Assembly (NCBI RefSeq): GCF_016907775.1
Contig: NZ_JAFBCO010000001.1
Span: 2,170,001-2,234,000, forward strand
DNA from: Pseudoglutamicibacter cumminsii
GTDB taxonomy: Bacteria; Actinomycetota; Actinomycetes; Actinomycetales; Micrococcaceae
DNA length: 64,000 nucleotides
Reading direction: 5' to 3'
Part shown: positions 28,601 to 37,270 of the stretch, in pieces
How positions within the stretch are numbered: position 1 is the stretch's first letter
How the letters are laid out: every line of letters starts with the position of its first letter
Position numbers and translations under genes: made by a program
The notes under the pieces: model-generated
The model's input: only the letters and a program-made list of their open reading frames with translations
The model's database searches: none
Told to the model about the DNA's origin: nothing

Positions 28601-28870
28601 AACGCCGATCGAGAACTCGAGCTCAACAGATGCGCCAACAGAGTCAGGTGCGTAGCTACTCCTGACCGGCGGGTTGGCGCCGAGCTCACCTCTAGCGCCG
28701 GGCAGTTTGCCGTAGAGCGCGAAACACACGGCATCAAGAATTGTCGTCTTGCCGGCGCCGGTGTCCCCCTGTAGCAAGAACAGACCGGTGCCTGCGAGTT
28801 CGTCAAAGTTGATGGTTTGGGTATCGGCGAAAGGCCCGAATGCTGTGATCGTGAGGCTATGGAGTTTCAT
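25646..28870 (-). CDS. sbcC: SbcC, SMC-like ATPase subunit of the SbcCD nuclease
   Basis: Partner of SbcD in the Mre11-Rad50-type complex that opens hairpins and processes protein-blocked DNA ends. The N-terminal Walker A (GDTGAGKTTILDAVCFALYG) is about residues 35-55. Long coiled-coil arms rich in Ala, Glu, Gln and Arg follow, with the zinc-hook CSVC motif near residue 560. The ABC signature TLSGGETFLVSLALALGLAD and Walker B ETLFVDEGFG are near the end. The length of 1074 fits the family. The ATG overlaps the sbcD stop by 4 nt (ATGA), so the two are coupled. Confidence 0.95.
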   Translation of the reverse strand: MKLHSLTITAFGPFADTQTINFDELAGTGLFLLQGDTGAGKTTILDAVCFALYGKLPGARGELGANPPVRSSYAPDSVGASVELEFSIGVHRYRVKRSPSWDRPKLRGEGTTLEHAKAYVEQLIDGEWVSRGAKPADVNTFLDGDQGLLGLSLDQFTRVAMLPQGEFAQFLKSNTNERDQLLSTLFDVSLYENLQRVANEHSKQLEAQTRETEQAFARSLDKLEGLAVRYELESAESEVAEGQNPEYDATDHDVAWGRGLTRTALQRVEQRKEAHQVALGRYEEARQQLTQLETVVSDAKEYEKYKLIRTELEDTQAGAEQKHQALKQHELASEAQRFLNAEEKASHAVDKLNAAFQNARAELPGALPVEQPRNAYPYAQLALRGGEASGIEASEVDAQAETEAISQPVEAFVAWELAIKQADILHRKLITSQEACKASALALRRAHTDYEQRQAQAELARKDLAEAQIQRENALETKNSCEIPDEGSELLQERLKKLSEQAAAARKVEEAEAAYTAAHQRSETTQSTLDEARKRESDLYTQREAHLVASLAQDLTPGQPCSVCGATEHPAPAAYNDTATSTAPESSAASKPVASQHSTVVSERDIEAAQHERQQAERANDEAHNQERQSYEQLSEARATAGGLSLEQAQTSIDELTQKLQRVRQQEDALVRAENAVSAAEKAVDDSRNRLEYTDTESKASREKLDATQKEDEQRRTEQHSLLGDWDSIETLRAALESFSEYMRRCIDLHTRTVESQAALNEARTEAETYLSKHGITRAEVTSHLLDEEQATLLKHDVKQREELEARCKALAMLGAVQRASQRIDEGKATPSDEQLAEQRTRLASLEEHKDAALKAHNDAEHAHENIQEMFQELCEADSRRGELGTETQRAKSIAAALNGTGGENLKSMSIRAYVLAARLEAVAEAATHRLNVLSDGRYRILHDDAKSRNRKAGLDLIVEDSWNSTVRPTATLSGGETFLVSLALALGLADIVQEETGGITIETLFVDEGFGTLDKETLDKAMSGIDRLRQDGRMIGIVSHVEELRSQIPDQIYVKKTRNGSSVKVITADQPAT

Positions 28871-30069
28871 GCCCGGCCCTTCTGCATCTGCGCTTCTACG
28901 CGTGCTCGGTCAATCAAGTTTTCCAGGAGCTTCGATTCGTCATCATTCGGTGTCCGCTGACGCACGAATTCGAGGAAACCTTCCGCCACTTCTTGCGGAT
29001 TCTCAGCCTTTTTGATGCGTTCCCTATACGTTTGCGGGTTCTGGGAGTTGCCGCTGTTTTCATGCTGAAGCACGAGGGCTTTAGGGAATCTCTCTCGTAA
29101 ACGCTCCATAGGGCGTTCGGGGCGTTGCCCATCGGTCAGCGTGACTTGGCAATACGCTTGCTCCGCCCACGCGTGTTCATCGCCGCTCAGCAGCTCATCG
29201 AGCGTGCCTTTGAGGATTGCGAGCGGAACCGCCGGCGGCCACGAAACCCACGTGGTGGCCACGTCTTCGCCCGGGTTGATATTGACGATCCAGGCACCCT
29301 TTTCTTGCTTGGCTTCCGAAAAAGAATACGGGACCGGCGAACCACTGTATTTCACATTCGGTAATGGGCTTTGCGGACCGTGCAGATGCCCTAGAGCGGT
29401 GTAGTCGGCCCATTCGAACAGGTCCGCTGATACCCGGTCCAACTGACCCACGGACAACACGGCTTCGGACTCGCTAGGCGTGCCTCCTGCCGCGAAAAGG
29501 TGTGCCATGACCACCGTTCTGATGGGAACATCCCCTGCTTCTTTCGCACGCTGTTCAGCAACCTCGCGGATCCGTTCCACAGCGGCCGCAACCACATCCT
29601 GGTGTGTCAGCTTCTCAACACCCAGATCGGCAGCAACAACGCGCGGCTCCAAATACGGAAGCCCATACACGTCGACGTGTTGCACGGCCTTGCCACCGTC
29701 CTCGCCCTCCCACTCCGTGAAGCGAACCGGCTCAATGCTCTCTGCGACACTCGTCCGAAAATGCACGCCCGCTGCAGACATGAATCGGCTACCGAAAGAC
29801 ATCCTGCGCGCTGAGTCATGATTCCCGCTCGTGACCACAACGCTGATCCCCACACGCACCAGCTCTTCAAGCGTGTCCTCAAACATCGTCACCGCGCGCT
29901 CGGGAGGCACCGTGCGGTCATACACATCCCCTGCGATCAGCACAGCATCCACCGCGTGCTCGCGCGCAGCATCGACCACATCGCGCATCGCTTTCGCCTG
30001 AGTATCTTCAAGCGATTCGCCGTGAAAACTGCGCCCTAAATGCCAGTCCGATGTGTGCAGAAACTTCAT
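28867..30069 (-). CDS. sbcD: SbcD, Mre11-like exonuclease subunit
   Basis: The manganese-dependent nuclease subunit of SbcCD. The calcineurin-like phosphoesterase motifs are complete: TSDWHLGRSF (about residues 6-15), IAGDVYDRTVPPE, VTSGNHDS and later VVMAHLF and TALGHLHGPQ. The capping domain forms the C-terminal third. The length of 400 is typical. TAGGGT lies 6 nt before the ATG with no Shine-Dalgarno site, suggesting a leaderless mRNA. It overlaps sbcC by 4 nt. Confidence 0.96.
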   Translation of the reverse strand: MKFLHTSDWHLGRSFHGESLEDTQAKAMRDVVDAAREHAVDAVLIAGDVYDRTVPPERAVTMFEDTLEELVRVGISVVVTSGNHDSARRMSFGSRFMSAAGVHFRTSVAESIEPVRFTEWEGEDGGKAVQHVDVYGLPYLEPRVVAADLGVEKLTHQDVVAAAVERIREVAEQRAKEAGDVPIRTVVMAHLFAAGGTPSESEAVLSVGQLDRVSADLFEWADYTALGHLHGPQSPLPNVKYSGSPVPYSFSEAKQEKGAWIVNINPGEDVATTWVSWPPAVPLAILKGTLDELLSGDEHAWAEQAYCQVTLTDGQRPERPMERLRERFPKALVLQHENSGNSQNPQTYRERIKKAENPQEVAEGFLEFVRQRTPNDDESKLLENLIDRARVEAQMQKGRA

Positions 30070-30075
30070 AGCTTC

Positions 30076-30081
30076 ACCCTA
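30076..30081 (-). promoter_or_regulatory. -10 hexamer TAGGGT, leaderless-type start of sbcD
   Basis: Minus-strand TAGGGT ends 6 nt before the sbcD ATG at 30069. The divergent gene's hexamer lies about 90 bp away. Confidence 0.45.
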
Positions 30082-30168
30082 CCCAGACCCCCTGACACTT
30101 TGATTCTCCGCGTGGCGGGTTGCATATGAGCGAGCCCCGGATGCATCGCATCTATGACTGCTCGCGGC

Positions 30169-30174
30169 TAGGCT
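30169..30174 (+). promoter_or_regulatory. -10 hexamer TAGGCT, leaderless-type start of the ADP-ribosylglycohydrolase-like gene
   Basis: TAGGCT is followed by 6 nt and ATG at 30181, with no ribosome site. Confidence 0.45.
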
Positions 30175-30180
30175 ACAGAT

Positions 30181-31143
30181 ATGAGCAACATCAACGGTGA
30201 GTCCTCGTCCACACCTATCCCCCGTGTAGCCGACAAAGCGGCCTACAGCAAGCTGATCTACGCTGTCCTGAGCGCCGCTGCCGAGGTTGAACGCACCAAC
30301 GCAACCGACATCGAACAGCTCGGCCCCGAGTCGATGCTGATGCTCTCGATCGGCGATGGACTCACTGAAGCACTCGAATGGGCGCACGAAGGAGTCGCCT
30401 CCGACGAACCGGCATGCATGTGGCTCGGTTCCCTACGCTGGATCCGCGCGGTAGATCACGAGCTCCCCGCTGGCGCGCCTACCCCACCATCGCGGCCTTT
30501 CACAGACCACATGCTCGCACGCGGAGTCGATAAAGGCGGCGATCCACAGAACATCGCGGGCCTTCGATCGCCTGAAATGAGCCTCCCGCATCGACCTTTC
30601 AACCGCCCGGCAGCGAGCGTTCCTGACCTCGCAGCAACTGACGGCCCCGGCGTGCTGGCTCGCGCTATCGCGATCGGCGTGGTTCCCTGCCTGCCGGTCG
30701 AACAGACGCGCTCTTTCGCAACCGCAGCCGCCGCTCTCTCCCACGGTTCGCCCAAGGCCCATGCCGCCTGCGCCGATGCCTCCGAACTCATCGTGTGGGC
30801 CACGCACCAGATGCCTAACGACACCGATGACAGCGCGTTCATTCAGATGCTGGAAAAGCTCGCTGACGTTAGCGATAACGCTCCGCAGGCAACGGATAAC
30901 GACGCCGGGCCGGCACGCATGAGCTTGTCACTTGCCGCTGGGGTCGCTTTGACTGCGCTCGGTACCGATGCGGCGCAGGCTAACGCCACGGATGTCGGAA
31001 CCGCGCTGGCCGACGAAGGCTACGTCCAGGCCGGTATGTTTGCGGCCGCATTGATCGCCGCGGTTACGGGCAAGTCTGGGACGCGACACCACTTCCCGAT
31101 CGTCGAGGAATACTCCCAAAAGCTCGCCAACCTCATGTTCTGA
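30181..31143 (+). CDS. Degenerate ADP-ribosylglycohydrolase-fold protein
   Basis: At 320 residues the layout follows the ADP-ribosylglycohydrolase (DraG/ARH) family. SIGDGLTEALEWAHEG (about 56-71) matches the N-terminal GDALG..E helix, GPGVLARAIAIGVVP (155-169) matches the NGAAMRVAPIG segment, TAAAALSHGSPKAHAACADA (181-200) matches the SHGHP.A helix, and the C-terminus has ALIAAVTGKSG. The metal-binding residues are missing: no TDDT follows the first helix and the usual GGDxDT is replaced around 270-284 by a segment lacking these aspartates. Catalysis as in DraG is therefore unlikely; binding or scaffolding is a guess. It is divergent from sbcD. Confidence 0.6.
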   Translation: MSNINGESSSTPIPRVADKAAYSKLIYAVLSAAAEVERTNATDIEQLGPESMLMLSIGDGLTEALEWAHEGVASDEPACMWLGSLRWIRAVDHELPAGAPTPPSRPFTDHMLARGVDKGGDPQNIAGLRSPEMSLPHRPFNRPAASVPDLAATDGPGVLARAIAIGVVPCLPVEQTRSFATAAAALSHGSPKAHAACADASELIVWATHQMPNDTDDSAFIQMLEKLADVSDNAPQATDNDAGPARMSLSLAAGVALTALGTDAAQANATDVGTALADEGYVQAGMFAAALIAAVTGKSGTRHHFPIVEEYSQKLANLMF

Positions 31144-31173
31144 CGCGCCCAGCTGTTCTAACGTGGGTTCTGA

Positions 31174-31194
31174 CGCACCGGTTCATTTGGTGCG
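31174..31194. terminator. Weak hairpin between convergent genes
   Basis: CGCACC pairs with GGTGCG around 9 nt, in the 57-bp gap between the ADP-ribosylglycohydrolase-like gene and the exonuclease gene. No clear U-run. Confidence 0.35.
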
Positions 31195-31199
31195 CCAGC

Positions 31200-32201
31200 T
31201 CACACGCCGTGTGGCCAATGGCCACCTACGGCCTGGAGGAATTCGGCTTCCGACATCACTGAAATCTCTTGGCCCATGTCGCGGCGTGCCAGCGCGTGCC
31301 GGGCCTTGCGCGTCATGCGCCCGGATGTGAGGTCTTCAGCGACGAAGCCGTCGCCGACCACCAAAACGCTCGTCTGAGTCGTCACGCGGTCCGCGGTGTG
31401 AGCACCAACGGCCGCCGCGCGCTCTTTCGCTTCGCTACGTGGAATGCCCAGCTCTCCCGTAAACACAACACGCTGTCCGTAAAGCGGATTGGCGGGGTCA
31501 GCGTCCATGTTCGGCTCTGGGTTCGGGCCTTCGAGCGGCCATGGCTCACTAAACTGCTGCGGCACTGTGTGACCAGCCGCTCGCCATCCACGGGCGTCAC
31601 GCAATGCTTTACATTCAGGGTCGCCGGGTTTGAAGCTCGCCATCGTGGACACTTGCAAACCTGCCCGGGCCACCGCCTCCTGAATGCTCTGCGCGCCCAG
31701 ACGGTGCGCCGCATCCACCCCGATGGCCGCACATGCGCGTGCATCGGCCAACGCATCGTGATGCTCTGTGAGATCAAAGCCTGCGGCATGAGCCGCAAAC
31801 GGCAACGAATAGGACATGAGGTCATAAACCTTGCGAGCCAGCTGAACCGTGCACGCATAGGCCAGCTTGGAAGCCCCCACCTCGGAAGCCTGCAGACCCG
31901 CCCGGATCACACCGATATCGAAAGCGGCGTTATGCGCCAAAACAACGTCAGAACCGATGAACTCAGCAATGTCCGGATAGGCTGCGGCGAAACGCGGGGC
32001 CGCGGCAACGTCATCCGGGCGGATCCCGTGAATCGAAACGTTGCGGGGATCGAAATGGTCAAACCCTTGAGGCGGCTGAAGCAAGGAAGAATACGTGTCA
32101 ACAACCGCACCATCGCGAACCTTCACGAGCCCCACCGCGCACGCGGAGCCTCGAAATCCGTTCGCGGTCTCAAAATCGATTGCAACAAAATCCACAGCCA
32201 C
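31200..32201 (-). CDS. DEDDh 3'-5' exonuclease with C-terminal BRCT domain
   Basis: The N-terminal domain (about 1-170) is a DnaQ/epsilon-type exonuclease with all acidic motifs: FVAIDFETAN (Exo I), VLAHNAAFDIGV (Exo II) and EHHDALADARACA (Exo III, DEDDh type). After a linker, residues about 240-325 form a BRCT domain (LYGQRVVFTGELGIPRSEAK, then TSVLVVGDGF). BRCT domains bind phosphopeptides or DNA ends, as in NAD-dependent ligases. This suggests a repair exonuclease rather than the replicative proofreader. The start is GTG at 32201; TAGACT lies 8 nt upstream. It is near sbcCD but not in an operon with it. Confidence 0.9.
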   Translation of the reverse strand: MAVDFVAIDFETANGFRGSACAVGLVKVRDGAVVDTYSSLLQPPQGFDHFDPRNVSIHGIRPDDVAAAPRFAAAYPDIAEFIGSDVVLAHNAAFDIGVIRAGLQASEVGASKLAYACTVQLARKVYDLMSYSLPFAAHAAGFDLTEHHDALADARACAAIGVDAAHRLGAQSIQEAVARAGLQVSTMASFKPGDPECKALRDARGWRAAGHTVPQQFSEPWPLEGPNPEPNMDADPANPLYGQRVVFTGELGIPRSEAKERAAAVGAHTADRVTTQTSVLVVGDGFVAEDLTSGRMTRKARHALARRDMGQEISVMSEAEFLQAVGGHWPHGV

Positions 32202-32251
32202 GTGTCCTAAGTCTAGCCAGTCGTAACGCGGCTCCCCCCGGTGTCCCCACG

Positions 32252-32257
32252 TACAAT
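32252..32257 (+). promoter_or_regulatory. -10 hexamer TACAAT, leaderless-type start of the DedA gene
   Basis: TACAAT is followed by 7 nt and ATG at 32265, a very good leaderless arrangement. Confidence 0.6.
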
Positions 32258-32264
32258 TCTGTTC

Positions 32265-32990
32265 ATGCTTAGCAACCTTCTCAATGGTTTAGCCGCCCCA
32301 GACGCGGTGACCCACATGACTCATGTCGGCGCCGCTTTCCTGCCTGACTGGCTGAACCCTGACGTCTTCTTGCGCGATTCCGGCCTGGGGCCATGGGTTA
32401 TCGCCTTGGTCGTCGGAATTATTTTCGCTGAAACCGGCTTACTGCTCGGTTTCTTCCTGCCGGGCGACTCGATGCTATTCACGGCCGGTATGCTCATGGC
32501 AACTGGCGCGATCTCTACCCCGTTGTGGATTGCGATCCCGTCCATCATCATCGCGGCGATCGTGGGTAATCAGCTGGGCTACTACATCGGCGAGAAAACA
32601 GGGCCCACACTCTACAGCCGCGAGGATTCAAAGGTTTTCAAACGCGAACACGTCGTCAAGGCCCACGATTTCTTTGAGCGTCACGGCGGTAAAGCGCTGA
32701 TTCTGGCGCGTTTCGTCCCGATTGTTCGCACGTTCGTTCCGGTCATCATCGGTGTCGCCGGAATGAATAAGGCCAAGTACTTCCTCTTCAACGTGATCGG
32801 CGCAGTCTTGTGGGGCGGCGGCGTAACGCTGTTGGGTGCGTGGCTCGGCCGTTTCGAGTGGGTTGGCAACAACATCGACATCATCTTCATCGCGATCGTC
32901 TTGATCTCGATCTTGCCGATCATCTTTGAGACGGTACGTCACCGCATCAACGCGAAGAAGAACAAGCCAGCGCCTGAAGAGGCTCAGTAA
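32265..32990 (+). CDS. DedA-family membrane protein
   Basis: A polytopic inner membrane protein of the DedA/SNARE-associated family, several members of which flip undecaprenyl phosphate or phospholipids. Motifs are FAETGLLLGFFLPGDSMLF in the first re-entrant region and RFVPIVRTFVPVIIGVAGM in the conserved arginine-rich segment. The ATG at 32265 is preferred because TACAAT lies 7 nt upstream; an in-frame GTG at 32241 overlaps the promoter region. The product is 241 residues with about five membrane segments and a charged C-terminus. It ends at a perfect hairpin shared with convergent rdgB. Confidence 0.9.
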   Translation: MLSNLLNGLAAPDAVTHMTHVGAAFLPDWLNPDVFLRDSGLGPWVIALVVGIIFAETGLLLGFFLPGDSMLFTAGMLMATGAISTPLWIAIPSIIIAAIVGNQLGYYIGEKTGPTLYSREDSKVFKREHVVKAHDFFERHGGKALILARFVPIVRTFVPVIIGVAGMNKAKYFLFNVIGAVLWGGGVTLLGAWLGRFEWVGNNIDIIFIAIVLISILPIIFETVRHRINAKKNKPAPEEAQ

Positions 32991-33040
32991 TTTCTGACAT
33001 GCTGAGGTTCTAGAGGCACCAATATCAGCACAAACATGAC

Positions 33041-33076
33041 GATGGGCCGGTTGCGTTGGTACGCAACCGGCCCATC
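33041..33076. terminator. Bidirectional terminator, perfect 16-bp stem
   Basis: Arms 33041-33056 and 33061-33076 pair perfectly around TGGT between convergent dedA and rdgB. Confidence 0.8.
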
Positions 33077-33111
33077 TACGTGTAGGAACAAAACTTTGCC
33101 GACGCGGGGCC

Positions 33112-33777
33112 TTAGCTATTCGTGCATGCCGCGACGATCGATGGCAACAGGGCCTCGATCGCTTTTTTGCGGTGGCTGATGTTGTTCTTCTGTTCGGGCG
33201 TGTGCTCGGCAAGAGACTTGCTCGAACCGAGTGGCTGCATGATCGGGTCGTACCCGAATCCGCCGTCACCTTGTGGTTCGGTCAGCAGGGTTCCTTCGAG
33301 CTCGCCGCGTTCTACCACTTCAAACCCGTCAGGTGTTGCGACTGCCGCGGCGCACACGAACGATGCGTGACGCTGCACCGGATCGGTGATGTCCGCCATT
33401 TGTGCGAGAAGCAAGCGGTTATTCGCTTCGTCGTCGCCGTGGACTCCTGCCCAGCGGGCGGAGAGGAACCCTGGCGAACCACCCATGACGTCAACAGCCA
33501 GGCCAGAATCATCGGCGATCGCGATCAGCCCGGTCTCACGCGCCACGGTACGTGCCTTGAGCAGTGCGTTGTCTTCGAACGTAACGCCGGTTTCCACGAT
33601 GTCAGGTGCGCCTGCCGCTCCCGCATCGATGACCTGCGTGTCCACGTCAAGCCCGTCGACCTTGCCACGCAAGAGCTCACGCAGCTCAGCTAGTTTGCCC
33701 TGGTTATGGGAAGCCAGAACGATGCGCGGAGTCGCCTCGCCCGCTGAAGTTTCTGCGTTTGTAGGGTTTTCGTTCAT
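33112..33777 (-). CDS. rdgB: Non-canonical purine NTP pyrophosphatase (RdgB/HAM1)
   Basis: Hydrolyses ITP, dITP and XTP to monophosphates, keeping deaminated purines out of DNA and RNA. The substrate motif [16 protein letters not shown] lies near the N-terminus, and [32 protein letters not shown] and the terminal [10 protein letters not shown] are present. I chose the ATG at 33777, which overlaps the rph stop (ATGA); the frame extends to 33801 but that would place it further inside rph. The product is 221 residues. rph-rdgB pairing is widely conserved. Confidence 0.95.
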   Translation of the reverse strand: MNENPTNAETSAGEATPRIVLASHNQGKLAELRELLRGKVDGLDVDTQVIDAGAAGAPDIVETGVTFEDNALLKARTVARETGLIAIADDSGLAVDVMGGSPGFLSARWAGVHGDDEANNRLLLAQMADITDPVQRHASFVCAAAVATPDGFEVVERGELEGTLLTEPQGDGGFGYDPIMQPLGSSKSLAEHTPEQKNNISHRKKAIEALLPSIVAACTNS

Positions 33778-34517
33778 CGCTGCCATCCCAAGGTTTCGCA
33801 TTGCATTGCGGCGAGTTCCGCCGCGCCGGTCACTGCCAAGTCAAGCAGCGCATCGAGCTCTGAACGGTTGAACGGGGCGCCTTCTGCGGTGCCCTGTACC
33901 TCAACAAAGTCACCCGAACCGCGGACCACGACGTTCATGTCGGTCTCAGCCCGCACATCTTCAACGTACGGCAGGTCCAAAACGGGCGTTCCATCGATGA
34001 TGCCCACGGAAACCGCGGCGACCGTGTCGGTCAGAACCTCGGCATCCTCAGCAACCAAACCTTCTTTACGAGCCCATGCGACCGCGTCGGCGAGCGCCAC
34101 GAAAGCCCCCGTGATCGCCGCTGTGCGGGTTCCGCCGTCGGCCTGCAGGACGTCGCAGTCCAGCACGATGGTGTTTTCACCCAGCTGGTTCGTGTCAATC
34201 ACAGAGCGCAGGGATCGGCCGATGAGTCGCGAAATCTCGTGGGTGCGTCCACCGATCTTTCCTTTGACGGATTCGCGCTGATTGCGGGTGTTGGTTGCGC
34301 GTGGGAGCATCGCGTATTCGGCGGTGACCCAGCCGCGGCCTTCGCCTTTGAGCCAGCGTGGCACGCCTTCGGTGAAGGACGCGGTGCACAGAACCCGGGT
34401 GTTCCCGAATTCGATAAGTGCTGAACCTTCAGCGTTCTTGGACCATGCTCGCGTGATGGTCACGGGGCGCAGTTGATCTGCGCGGCGACCGTCGGCTCGT
34501 GTTTGTGTTGTTCCCAT
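33774..34517 (-). CDS. rph: Ribonuclease PH
   Basis: A phosphorolytic 3' exonuclease that trims tRNA precursors. The N-terminus [17 protein letters not shown] and the phosphate-site region [20 protein letters not shown] are diagnostic, as is [20 protein letters not shown]. The frame is open to 34763, but the family start is the ATG at 34517, and TACGAT lies 6 nt before it, suggesting a leaderless transcript. The product is 247 residues, standard. It overlaps rdgB by 4 nt and follows the MBL gene by 85 nt. Confidence 0.95.
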   Translation of the reverse strand: MGTTQTRADGRRADQLRPVTITRAWSKNAEGSALIEFGNTRVLCTASFTEGVPRWLKGEGRGWVTAEYAMLPRATNTRNQRESVKGKIGGRTHEISRLIGRSLRSVIDTNQLGENTIVLDCDVLQADGGTRTAAITGAFVALADAVAWARKEGLVAEDAEVLTDTVAAVSVGIIDGTPVLDLPYVEDVRAETDMNVVVRGSGDFVEVQGTAEGAPFNRSELDALLDLAVTGAAELAAMQCETLGWQR

Positions 34518-34523
34518 GCGGTC

Positions 34524-34529
34524 ATCGTA
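34524..34529 (-). promoter_or_regulatory. -10 hexamer TACGAT, leaderless-type start of rph
   Basis: Minus-strand TACGAT ends 6 nt before the rph ATG at 34517. It implies rph-rdgB can be transcribed separately from the murI-MBL genes upstream. Confidence 0.5.
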
Positions 34530-34602
34530 TCCGTTCTCGCGTGTATTCGCGCGGTTGTGTGATGAGCTCGATATCCGTTGTAGCGGCGAGTAGCACCTTC
34601 GC

Positions 34603-35562
34603 TTATGGCGATGGGTCGTGTGGTCCTGGCTGGACGGGGTTCTCTGCGGTTCCGCGGTGGCCTGGGATAGGGCGGTGGCGTACGCCGGCTTCTTGAAGCG
34701 CGCGTGCGAGGGACTCTGGGACGCGCGCCATCGACGCGGTGCGTGGATCGCCGATGCGTTCACCTGAGCGCACGCCGTACGTCACTCCGGCTACAGCGAC
34801 AGCGAGGTCGCCGTCGTATTCTGCTCTGGCTTCTTCCAAGAGGGTTGAGTGGTCGGTCCAGACGGGGATGTGCGTCAGCAGGAGGCGCTCGACTCCGGCT
34901 GCCTTTGCGGCTTCACCCGCGCGTTTTCCGGTGAGGTGTACTCCCTTGATGTGGTCGTCGCGTCCCTCCTGGAATGCGGCTTCGCACAAGAAGAGGTCGG
35001 CGTCACGAGCCGCTTCGATGAGTTCTGGGCATTCGTCGGTGTCACCCGAATACGTCAGGATGGAGTGGACCGGCCGGCCGTCGAGGATCTCATGGCCTTC
35101 GATGCGGAAAGCATAGGCTTCGTCGACCGGGTGGACCACAGGGTATGGGGTCACGGTGAGCGGCCCGATCGTGACGGGTTCGTTGGCTTTCCATGAGCGG
35201 AAGTCGAAGTCTTCCCGCATCCCCGGGTCGCGCGGCAGGCCGTAGGCGTCTGCCATGCGGTCCGCCGTATCTGCGGGGCCGTAAACGCGCACCCGGTCAC
35301 GTCCCCACCCTTCAGGGTCCCAGTGCACGGCGACGTGCAGGCCGCACAAGTCCATGCAGTGGTCTGGGTGTAGGTGGGAAATCAGAACCGCATCGATATC
35401 TTTGAGGTCCATGTAGCGTTGCAGGACGCCGAGAGATCCTGAACCAAAGTCCAACAGCACGCGCCATGGGCGGGTCCCGTCGTGGGCTGTCAAAAGGTAG
35501 CACGATGCGGGTGAACCTGGGCCAGGGAACGAGCCCGTGCAGCCGATGATCGTCAGTTTCAT
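34603..35562 (-). CDS. MBL-fold metallohydrolase (RNase Z/phosphodiesterase-like)
   Basis: A metallo-beta-lactamase-fold hydrolase of 319 residues. The metal motif [11 protein letters not shown] (HxHxDH) is near residue 64, and further ligands are seen in [20 protein letters not shown] and LLLTHIPVW. The start [20 protein letters not shown] is typical of the group between murI and rph in actinobacteria. Homologues are annotated as cyclic nucleotide phosphodiesterase or RNase Z-like, but the true substrate is not established here. The ATG overlaps the murI stop by 4 nt. Confidence 0.9.
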   Translation of the reverse strand: MKLTIIGCTGSFPGPGSPASCYLLTAHDGTRPWRVLLDFGSGSLGVLQRYMDLKDIDAVLISHLHPDHCMDLCGLHVAVHWDPEGWGRDRVRVYGPADTADRMADAYGLPRDPGMREDFDFRSWKANEPVTIGPLTVTPYPVVHPVDEAYAFRIEGHEILDGRPVHSILTYSGDTDECPELIEAARDADLFLCEAAFQEGRDDHIKGVHLTGKRAGEAAKAAGVERLLLTHIPVWTDHSTLLEEARAEYDGDLAVAVAGVTYGVRSGERIGDPRTASMARVPESLARALQEAGVRHRPIPGHRGTAENPVQPGPHDPSP

Positions 35563-36512
35563 GTCAGCCGCTCCGTTCGCGCACCATGAGGCTGATGCGT
35601 GGTGTCGTGTTCCCGGGGAATCATGTGGGTCACCCCGGTGACCTCAGGGCCCAAGAAACGTTGAGCCATCGCAGTGAAGTGTTCCGTATCGCCCGTAGCC
35701 ATGAACGTGTGCCGCGCCGTGGCGTCCGGCGGCGCGATGAGCCCCGCTTCCGTGAGGGACCGGAATACGTCCTTGGCGGTCTCGTCCGCAGACGATACGA
35801 GGCTCACGTCCTCCCCCATCACATACGAGACGACACCTGTCAGCAACGGATAGTGGGTACATCCCAAAACGAGCGAGTCCACGTTCTGTTCTTTGAGAGG
35901 CTGCAAATATTCTTGCGCAAGGTTCAAAAGCTCCGGCCCGGAGGTCTCTCCCCGCTCAACGAACTCAACAAAACGTGGGCATGCTACAGCGCTCACGTCG
36001 ATGTGCGGAGCCGCCGCGAATGCATCCTCATAGGCGCGCGAACGGATCGTCGCTTGTGTACCAATCACACCGATGCGACCAGTGTGCGTCGCGCGCACAG
36101 CGGCACGCACCGCCGGCTTAATGACCTCAACCACAGGAATACCGCGGCCCACTGTGTACCGTTCTCGCGCATCGTGCAGGACCGCCGCCGACGCCGTATT
36201 GCAAGCAATCACCAGCAACTTGACCCCGGCTTCAACCAGCTGGTCCATGATGTCCAGCGCGTTCGCGCGGACTTCAGCGAGCTGCAACGGACCATACGGC
36301 CCGCGCGCGGTATCCCCCACATAGAGGATCGATTCCTGCGGGAGCTGATCGATGATCGCACGGGCCACGGTCAAACCACCCACCCCGGAATCAAACACGC
36401 CGATGGGCGCCAACGTCGGATCGCTCGGTTGCGATTCCTCACGTAGCGCGGCTTGGATTCCTGACTGCCCAGCTTGATCAGTCGCGGCGGCAGAGGTAGG
36501 TACGGGTTTCAT
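35559..36512 (-). CDS. murI: Glutamate racemase
   Basis: Makes D-glutamate for peptidoglycan. Both catalytic cysteines are present: [14 protein letters not shown] and [13 protein letters not shown], and the start of the fold reads [18 protein letters not shown]. About 35 residues precede the fold, a short polar extension. The ATG at 36512 has AGGAG 3 nt upstream. The length is 317. It follows DUF2017 by 47 nt and overlaps the MBL gene. Confidence 0.96.
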   Translation of the reverse strand: MKPVPTSAAATDQAGQSGIQAALREESQPSDPTLAPIGVFDSGVGGLTVARAIIDQLPQESILYVGDTARGPYGPLQLAEVRANALDIMDQLVEAGVKLLVIACNTASAAVLHDARERYTVGRGIPVVEVIKPAVRAAVRATHTGRIGVIGTQATIRSRAYEDAFAAAPHIDVSAVACPRFVEFVERGETSGPELLNLAQEYLQPLKEQNVDSLVLGCTHYPLLTGVVSYVMGEDVSLVSSADETAKDVFRSLTEAGLIAPPDATARHTFMATGDTEHFTAMAQRFLGPEVTGVTHMIPREHDTTHQPHGARTERLT

Positions 36513-36559
36513 AGTCTCCTGTGAGGCACATACAAGACGAGTACTATTGCCTCTCTAGG

Positions 36560-37270
36560 CTAAGCCTTTCCGCGCAACAACGCATGCATGAGTGAGTCCT
36601 GCAGCCACGACGTGAAGCCGTACAGAACCGCCATCCCCTGATCTGGATCGTCAGTGACTCCGTGTTCCATGGCGTCTTGGACGCGGTCGGCGTCTTCTTG
36701 GTTCTCGATCCCGAGGCGGGCAGCCAGCACAAGCCGCATCACGTTGAGGGTCGAAGCCGCTTGCCCGGCCTTCTCAGCTGGGATCAGGAACGGGTCTTTC
36801 ATCACGGCGCGGGCGAGCCACTGGAGGCCCTCACGCTTACTCCTGACGAGCCCTGGTTCGGTTCGCGCACGCATCGTGTCATCAGCGCCGTCGAGCGCGC
36901 CCACCGCATCGGAGCTGTGAATTGAACGCGGCAGAATCGCCAAAAGCGCCGGATCGTCTGGGTCGGCTAACGTATGTGCCTCGCCCAGTAGCGAGGAATG
37001 AGGATCCGCGATGTCGTTACTGAGCCCTAGCTCCTCCCACCACGCGTCGGCAACGCCGGCGTGGGTGACGCCGGATTCGCTAGTGCCGTTCGATGCGCCG
37101 GCAGGGTCCTGAGCGTTCGATGCGGGCTTGAGTCCCGCATCGATATGTTCCGCTTCGCGAGCGGCAAGCATCTGATCGATATCGCGGGCCAGCATCGCGA
37201 GCAGTTGCGCTTCCGCGTACTCAAGTTCAGCGGCATAGCCCTTACGGGTTGGCCTGAAAGGGCGCGCCAT
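36560..37270 (-). CDS. DUF2017 family protein
   Basis: A protein of unknown function found next to clpS in actinobacteria. The N-terminal FRPTRKGYAAELEYAEAQLL and C-terminal GMAVLYGFTSWLQDSLMHAL segments are characteristic. The centre (about residues 45-75) is an acidic, Ser/Gly/Asn-rich variable linker. No catalytic motif or membrane segment is visible. Its ATG overlaps the clpS stop (TAATG), so it is translationally coupled and may act with ClpS, which is inference. Length 236. Confidence 0.88.
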   Translation of the reverse strand: MARPFRPTRKGYAAELEYAEAQLLAMLARDIDQMLAAREAEHIDAGLKPASNAQDPAGASNGTSESGVTHAGVADAWWEELGLSNDIADPHSSLLGEAHTLADPDDPALLAILPRSIHSSDAVGALDGADDTMRARTEPGLVRSKREGLQWLARAVMKDPFLIPAEKAGQAASTLNVMRLVLAARLGIENQEDADRVQDAMEHGVTDDPDQGMAVLYGFTSWLQDSLMHALLRGKA

